Below the pieces are notes generated by a model that was given only the letters and a program-made list of their open reading frames with translations, was not told the origin of the DNA and made no database searches. Of a stretch of 64,000 nucleotides of DNA, positions 59,591-64,000 are shown one piece after another. The stretch comes from an uncultured Alphaproteobacteria bacterium (GTDB lineage Bacteria; Pseudomonadota; Alphaproteobacteria; RF32; CAG-239), in NCBI GenBank assembly GCA_944391395.1, contig CALXTI010000005.1, positions 1-64,000 on the forward strand, given 5' to 3'. The translations under genes and the position numbers were made by a program. The number at the start of each line of letters is the position of its first letter. The first letter of the stretch is position 1.

Positions 59591-60987
59591 AAATTTTCGG
59601 AATTTAAATGATTAATTCTGATTTTCAAATCATTGAGTTTTAACTTTAAATTGGCGGAAGGTCTTTCTTCTTCAGCGGCTTTTATCTGGCGCCGCGCCGT
59701 GGCAAAATTTCTGATTCCGGTGTTGTATTGTGCCGCGGCGTAATACATTTCCGCCGGCTGTTCGTTTTCTTGATATGCGCGGGAAAGCAGCAACCAAGCC
59801 GTTAAATTCGGGCGTTTTAGTTGAACCTGATTTAAAACGGTAATAATTTCTTTTAAGGCTGTTTTATCATGCGGCGCTTCCAGGGCGGTTTGCGCCCAAC
59901 CCAGCAGAATGTCTGGCGAATCGGGGTGTAGACGGCGTGCGTCTTCATAAGCTGTTAATGCAGCTTTAAGCTTGCCGCTTTCCAATAAAAACTGCCCTTT
60001 CAGTTCATGAAAATAAGGGTTGTTTGGCTTTTCGGCAATCAAGCCGTCTAACGTTTGCAGAGCTTCCGGCAAATTGTGTTCTCGGTAAGCCAAAATAGAT
60101 TGGGCGTAACGTCCGACAATCGAACGATTTTCGGGGGGATATTTTTGTCTGACTTGTTCTGTCGGTAGCAAAAAGGCCGATAATTTAGCTTTAATCATCT
60201 TAAATTCTTCATCATACGGTGAAGTTGTTTTTCCGGATGATTGTTGCAGTGCTTGGTCAAAAAATGCGGCACGTTCGCTGTTCATCGGGTGGGTGCGGAA
60301 ATAAGGCATTTCCTTATATCCGCTCAGGCGATTGAATTGATTTATTTTTTTCATAAAATTTTTCAATCCGCGCGGCGATTGGCCGATTTTTTTCAAGTAT
60401 TTGACCGCGCTTTCGTCGGCGCTGCGTTCTTCTTGCATCTGATAAGCCGTCATGCTGTTAAGAAGTGAACTTTGCGAGCCGAGCAAAACAGCCATGGCGG
60501 CGTCGCCGTTGCCCGATGCAGCCGCTGCGGCTCCGGCGGCAATTAAAGACGCAACAGCTAAAGATTGCATACGGTTTATTTGCAATTTTTGCCGGACAAT
60601 ATGCCCGCCGGCGATGTGTCCGGTTTCGTGTGCAATAATGCCGTTTAGCTCGTTAACGTTATCGGCGTTTATCAATGTGCCGGTATGAATAAACAAATAA
60701 TTTCCGTCGCTGACAAAAGCGTTTAACGAATTGTCATTTAAGATAAACACCTTTTGCGGATTAAAGGTGATGCCGGCGGCGTTAAAAATCGGGCGGATGA
60801 TTTTGTGCAGGAAAGTTTCGGTTTCGTCATCGGAAATTAAAGATAAAGCAAAAGCCCGCGCAGGAAAAAAACACATTACCGCCAGAAAAACGCACAATAC
60901 CACAGACGGCAAAAACTTGTGCCGTTTTTGCCGTCCGAGGAAGAAAAAAGATAACAGGTGCTTTAACCGATTAACTTTCTCCACCAT
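59587..60987 (-). CDS. M48 metalloprotease with TPRs (BepA-like)
   Basis: A 466-residue exported zinc protease. A hydrophobic signal segment (about residues 25-47) is followed by the M48 domain with HETGH at 120-124 and a downstream ERSADESAV segment with the third ligand. TPRs run from about residue 290 to 440. The layout is that of BepA/YfgC, which handles outer-membrane protein assembly in the periplasm. It overlaps the end of rne by 25 bp, behind a GAAGGA site. Confidence 0.88.
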   Translation of the reverse strand: MVEKVNRLKHLLSFFFLGRQKRHKFLPSVVLCVFLAVMCFFPARAFALSLISDDETETFLHKIIRPIFNAAGITFNPQKVFILNDNSLNAFVSDGNYLFIHTGTLINADNVNELNGIIAHETGHIAGGHIVRQKLQINRMQSLAVASLIAAGAAAAASGNGDAAMAVLLGSQSSLLNSMTAYQMQEERSADESAVKYLKKIGQSPRGLKNFMKKINQFNRLSGYKEMPYFRTHPMNSERAAFFDQALQQSSGKTTSPYDEEFKMIKAKLSAFLLPTEQVRQKYPPENRSIVGRYAQSILAYREHNLPEALQTLDGLIAEKPNNPYFHELKGQFLLESGKLKAALTAYEDARRLHPDSPDILLGWAQTALEAPHDKTALKEIITVLNQVQLKRPNLTAWLLLSRAYQENEQPAEMYYAAAQYNTGIRNFATARRQIKAAEEERPSANLKLKLNDLKIRINHLNSENF

Positions 60988-63344
60988 GCCAGTTTTCCTT
61001 CTTTTTTAGGTTCGGATTCTGCATTGCTGTTTTCGTTTTTTGCGTTTATGCCGCGAGAATCGCTCGTAAAATCTCTGACATCGCTGCGATTGTCGTCCCG
61101 ACGGTTGCCGCGATTGCGGCGGCGGTCGTAATAAGAACGACGACCACGGAATCGGCGGTTTGGTCGATTGTTGTCATCTTCTAAATCAGCTTCGTTATTT
61201 TCCGTTTCTTCGGTCGGGAAATTTTCGTTATTTTCAACCTCAGCATAGGTTGTTGTCGGTCCGTCATCAGTTTCCGGTTCTGCCACTTTGGTTTGCTTGA
61301 TGCGTTCAATACGATATTCGGAGATGTTTTTAATGTCGTCATCGGCGGAAATGACAACCGACATGTTGTAACGGTTTTCCAATTCACACAAGTTGGTACG
61401 TTTTTGATTTAAGAGATAAATGGCGGTTTCGGTCGGAACATACACATTCAAACGCGAAGAGCGGTTTTTGGTTCCTTCTTCTTCAATGGCGCGCAGAATG
61501 TACATCGCGCAAGATTCGGTGGTACGCACCACGCCTTGTCCCTGACAGAACGGGCAGGGCTGATAGTTGCTTTCAATGAAGGAAGAATGCATCCGCTGAC
61601 GCGAAATTTCCAACAAACCAAAACAGCTCATCTTGGCAATCTGAATACGGGCGCGATCGTTTTTCAAGGCGTCTTTCATGCGTTTTTCCACTGACTGATT
61701 GTTTTTGGGTTCATCCATATCAATGAAGTCTATGACAATCAAACCGGCCAGATTGCGCATTTTTAATTGTTTGGCAATTTCATCGGCAGCTTCCAGATTG
61801 GTCTTGAGCGCGGTTTCTTCAATGTCTTTTTCTTTGGTGGCGCGGCCGGAGTTGACGTCGATGGCGACCAAAGCCTCGGTCGGATTTATCACGAGATAAC
61901 CGCCGGATTCAAGCTGGACTACCGGACTGTGCAGCTTGTCAAGCTGCGTTTCAATCTGGAAACGTTGGAATAACGGCATTTCGTTTTGTCGGCGGCATTT
62001 GATTTTTTTCAGGCTGTGCGGCGATAAGATCTTCACGAAATCGCGCGCGGCTTTGAAAGCCTCGTTGCCGTCGACAATAACTTCGGAAATGTCTTTGGTG
62101 TACATATCACGCAAAGCACGTTTGATTAAATCACCTTCTTCATAAATCATGGAAGGAACTTTGTTTTTCAAAGCATTCAGGCGGATATGATTCCAGGTGC
62201 GAATAAGATAATTGTAATCGCGCACAATGTCGGCTTTGGTTTTATCTTCACCGGCGGTGCGGATAATCATGGACATTTCGTCGGTTAAAGGCAGCTCTTT
62301 CATAATGTCTTTTAAGCGCTTTCTGTCCGCGGCATTGGTGATTTTGCGGGAGACGCCGCCGCTTTTGATGCGGTTGGGCATCAGAACGCAATATCTGCCG
62401 GCCAACGACAAATATGTGGTGCAGGCCGCGCCTTTGTTGCCGCGTTCTTCTTTGACGATTTGAACGAGCAGCGTCTGACCTTCTTTGATGACATCTTGAA
62501 TGGTGCTGTAATGGTAAAGTTTGCGGGCGCGGATAAGTTTGCGCTGAATTTCAAAATCACCTTCAATATCTTCATCATCGTTATCGGAAGGTGTTTCGAC
62601 ATCGTTTTCGTCATTGTCTTCCGTTTCATCGATGATTTCTTCATCATCGGTTTCCTCGCGAACAATCGGATCGGTATTTTCCCGTTGGTCGGCTAAAGTT
62701 TTAAAATCTTCGTTTGCCGGTGCTTCGGCAGAAGAAATGTTTTCTTCTGTTTTGTTTTCATCGTCGGCGGATTTCTTGGCTGCTTTGCGGCGGGTATATT
62801 TGCGTTTGACCTTGGGTGCATTTTCCGCCGAAACGGTGTTTTCTGCTGTCGGTTCTAATGGTTGATTAAGCGGGGCGGGGGTGTTGTCGACCGTTGTTTC
62901 ATCGGATGCGTTTTCCGGATTTTGCGCAGTTTCCTCCGCGGCGGCTTTTTGAGCTTCTTCTTCGCGCTTGCGAGCTTCGTATAAAGCTTGCTTTTCGGCC
63001 CGGATGCGCTCGCGTTGCTCTTCGCGCTCTTTTAAGTATTGTTTTTTACGTTCAATGATTTCATCAACCTCGCGGTCAACCGTTTCTATCAGCTCCGGAG
63101 CGGCGTGATAGTAATCGGGATGAATTTCGCCGAATGCCAAAAAACCGTGTTTATTGCCGCCGTAATCAATGAAAGCGGCTTGCAGGGAAGGTTCGACCCT
63201 GATGACTTTGGCGGTGTATATGTTGCCTTTGATTTGTTTGCGGGAGCTTGATTCTATTTCGACATCTTCAACTTTGTTGCCGTCAACAATAACGACTCTG
63301 GTTTCTTCAGGCTGGGTGTCGTCAATCAACATTCTTTTTGTCAT
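60963..63344 (-). CDS. rne: Ribonuclease E/G
   Basis: A 793-residue endoribonuclease of mRNA decay and rRNA/tRNA processing. The S1 domain (VEPSLQAAFIDYGGNKHGFL, about 50-69) is split by a highly charged insertion (about 95-265), a form usual in Alphaproteobacteria. Catalytic Asp496 (AIDVNSG) and Asp539 (VIDFIDM) are present, and the zinc-link is Cys597/Cys600 (CPFCQG). The short C-terminal tail is Arg-rich (RRFRGRRSYYDRRRNR) and ends with a typical KLAWWRKL helix. Divergent from amiC. Confidence 0.94.
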   Translation of the reverse strand: MTKRMLIDDTQPEETRVVIVDGNKVEDVEIESSSRKQIKGNIYTAKVIRVEPSLQAAFIDYGGNKHGFLAFGEIHPDYYHAAPELIETVDREVDEIIERKKQYLKEREEQRERIRAEKQALYEARKREEEAQKAAAEETAQNPENASDETTVDNTPAPLNQPLEPTAENTVSAENAPKVKRKYTRRKAAKKSADDENKTEENISSAEAPANEDFKTLADQRENTDPIVREETDDEEIIDETEDNDENDVETPSDNDDEDIEGDFEIQRKLIRARKLYHYSTIQDVIKEGQTLLVQIVKEERGNKGAACTTYLSLAGRYCVLMPNRIKSGGVSRKITNAADRKRLKDIMKELPLTDEMSMIIRTAGEDKTKADIVRDYNYLIRTWNHIRLNALKNKVPSMIYEEGDLIKRALRDMYTKDISEVIVDGNEAFKAARDFVKILSPHSLKKIKCRRQNEMPLFQRFQIETQLDKLHSPVVQLESGGYLVINPTEALVAIDVNSGRATKEKDIEETALKTNLEAADEIAKQLKMRNLAGLIVIDFIDMDEPKNNQSVEKRMKDALKNDRARIQIAKMSCFGLLEISRQRMHSSFIESNYQPCPFCQGQGVVRTTESCAMYILRAIEEEGTKNRSSRLNVYVPTETAIYLLNQKRTNLCELENRYNMSVVISADDDIKNISEYRIERIKQTKVAEPETDDGPTTTYAEVENNENFPTEETENNEADLEDDNNRPNRRFRGRRSYYDRRRNRGNRRDDNRSDVRDFTSDSRGINAKNENSNAESEPKKEGKLAWWRKLIG

Positions 63345-63776
63345 AACATTATCCTATAAATATATTTGTTTTTTATTGCCGGATATTAAAGTCATAACAA
63401 ACAAATAAAACAGGGCTTTCCCCTTTTTGCGTTGCGCGGCAAAACCTTAATATTGTTTGCCTTGTATGATTGTTTTTAAAAAAGCTTTTATTCTTCATTC
63501 TTGTTTGCTTTTTTAAAAGCACTTAATATCCTGCGTGTCAATTTAAGCCGGGGCTCGTCGTTTCACAATGAAAGGACGGCGGCACCTCATATAAGGAAAA
63601 ATAAAACAGCAAAATAATGGTGGTGTTTCCTTACATCAGTGCATGAATAATCCGACTTTGGTATTACAATATAGGATTTGTTTTAAATTACAATACTAAA
63701 TTTCATTTACCGGCGCTTTTTTAACAGATTGGTAATAAGTCGGCGTTACAATCTTATAAACTTAAACGGAGAAACG
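63345..63776. other. Divergent regulatory region of rne and amiC
   Basis: A 432-bp gap without genes. A possible rne promoter on the minus strand is TTGACA (63536-63541)-N17-TTTTAA (63513-63518). It would give an rne leader of over 160 nt containing an A6GC/GCT6 hairpin (about 63478-63515). A long 5' leader fits known rne autoregulation. An amiC promoter is not clear. Confidence 0.4.
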
Positions 63777-64000
63777 ATGAAAAAGATTATATCGGTTTTG
63801 AAAAAAGCTGTTCGGTGCTGCGTGTTTGCGGCCGGTTTGGTGTTTGTTTGTCTGGCAACGTGCGGCGAAAGCATGGCGGCAGGCAACATTACCAACATGC
63901 GAATCGGCCAGCAGGTCGGCAGTGTCAGAATCGTTTTTGAAGCCGATAAAGCATTTGATTATAAGGCATTTTTGTTAACGGATCCCAAACGGTTGGTGGT
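63777..64000 (+). CDS. amiC: N-acetylmuramoyl-L-alanine amidase, N-terminal part
   Basis: The first 74 codons of an exported protein cut by the window end. A signal peptide (about residues 1-36, ending ESMAA) is followed by the beginning of an AMIN domain (MRIGQQVGSVRIVFEADKAF, then YKAFLLTDPKRLVV), which targets cell-division amidases to the septum. The position opposite rne matches amiC in Alphaproteobacteria; the amidase domain itself is outside the window. Confidence 0.78.
   Translation, partial: MKKIISVLKKAVRCCVFAAGLVFVCLATCGESMAAGNITNMRIGQQVGSVRIVFEADKAFDYKAFLLTDPKRLV

Noticed and set aside
1-64000. CRISPR array, rRNA operon, complete insertion sequence or prophage
   Set aside because: I saw no regularly spaced 24-40-bp repeats, no rRNA signatures, and no transposase, integrase or phage structural genes.

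Overview
The window looks like a chromosomal segment of a fermentative, probably host-associated alphaproteobacterium. The evidence is the alphaproteobacterial ribosomal-protein order, a TrcR (DUF1013) regulator, an lnt-XRE pair, zapA followed by a 6S-like RNA, the M48 protease-rne-amiC arrangement, and AdhE plus lactate dehydrogenase plus an AtoDA-type CoA-transferase. The repeated prepilin motif GRSMVEMLGVLAIIG is one I associate with uncultured gut Alphaproteobacteria (RF32/CAG-239-like); that placement is inference. Coding density is high, many genes are coupled by TAATG or ATGA overlaps, and strong intrinsic terminators are common.

Layout. 1-8 kb: TerB-like gene (minus strand), then miaB-phoH-ybeY-lnt-XRE-trmB, then small envelope, RHH and unknown genes. 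8.2-24.5 kb: the S10-spc-alpha ribosomal cluster rpsJ to rpoA. It is interrupted between rplO and secY by a 2.7-kb island (two membrane proteins, a small HTH protein, a protein with four exact 37-residue repeats), and rplQ does not follow rpoA. 24.6-31.8 kb: a prepilin-like gene, rplM-rpsI, YbaK-like gene, BPL_N-like gene and CoA-transferase operon, guanine deaminase, small genes. 31.8-34.8 kb: tRNA-Leu(CAA), then a TPR-methyltransferase gene followed 10 bp later by a secreted ubiquitin and an autotransporter beta-barrel in another frame. 34.8-43 kb: trcR, rpmE, IMPase-like pseudoenzyme, efp, ThiE-like remnant, coiled-coil gene-zapA-6S RNA, second prepilin-like gene, unknowns, ferritin-like gene. 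43-51.8 kb: rpe, phoB-like gene, a structured leader RNA and third prepilin, adhE, the second HTH copy, a DUF805-pilin-like fusion, ldh. 52-64 kb: acpP-fabF, unknowns, rnhB, a lipoprotein, prmA-M24 peptidase-thioredoxin-like operon, M48 protease-rne, and the start of amiC.

The most striking locus is 33614-34772. A 20-residue signal peptide is predicted to be cut exactly before a domain that matches human ubiquitin at 56 of 76 positions by my hand alignment. The domain lacks the C-terminal Gly-Gly. It runs into an A7 tract, where a one-base shift would join it to an otherwise start-less autotransporter barrel. This suggests a ubiquitin displayed on, or released from, the cell surface. A secreted, Gly-Gly-less ubiquitin is known from Bacteroides fragilis; I know of no autotransporter version.

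A second theme is repeat-driven change around the prepilin-like genes: a shared roughly 150-bp leader upstream of two of them, a palindromic element inserted in the leader-peptide coding region of one and also lying behind rpoA, a terminator-bearing structured leader before the third, and a pilin-like domain fused to DUF805. The HTH gene of the ribosomal island has a near-identical copy beside adhE that shares about 400 bp.
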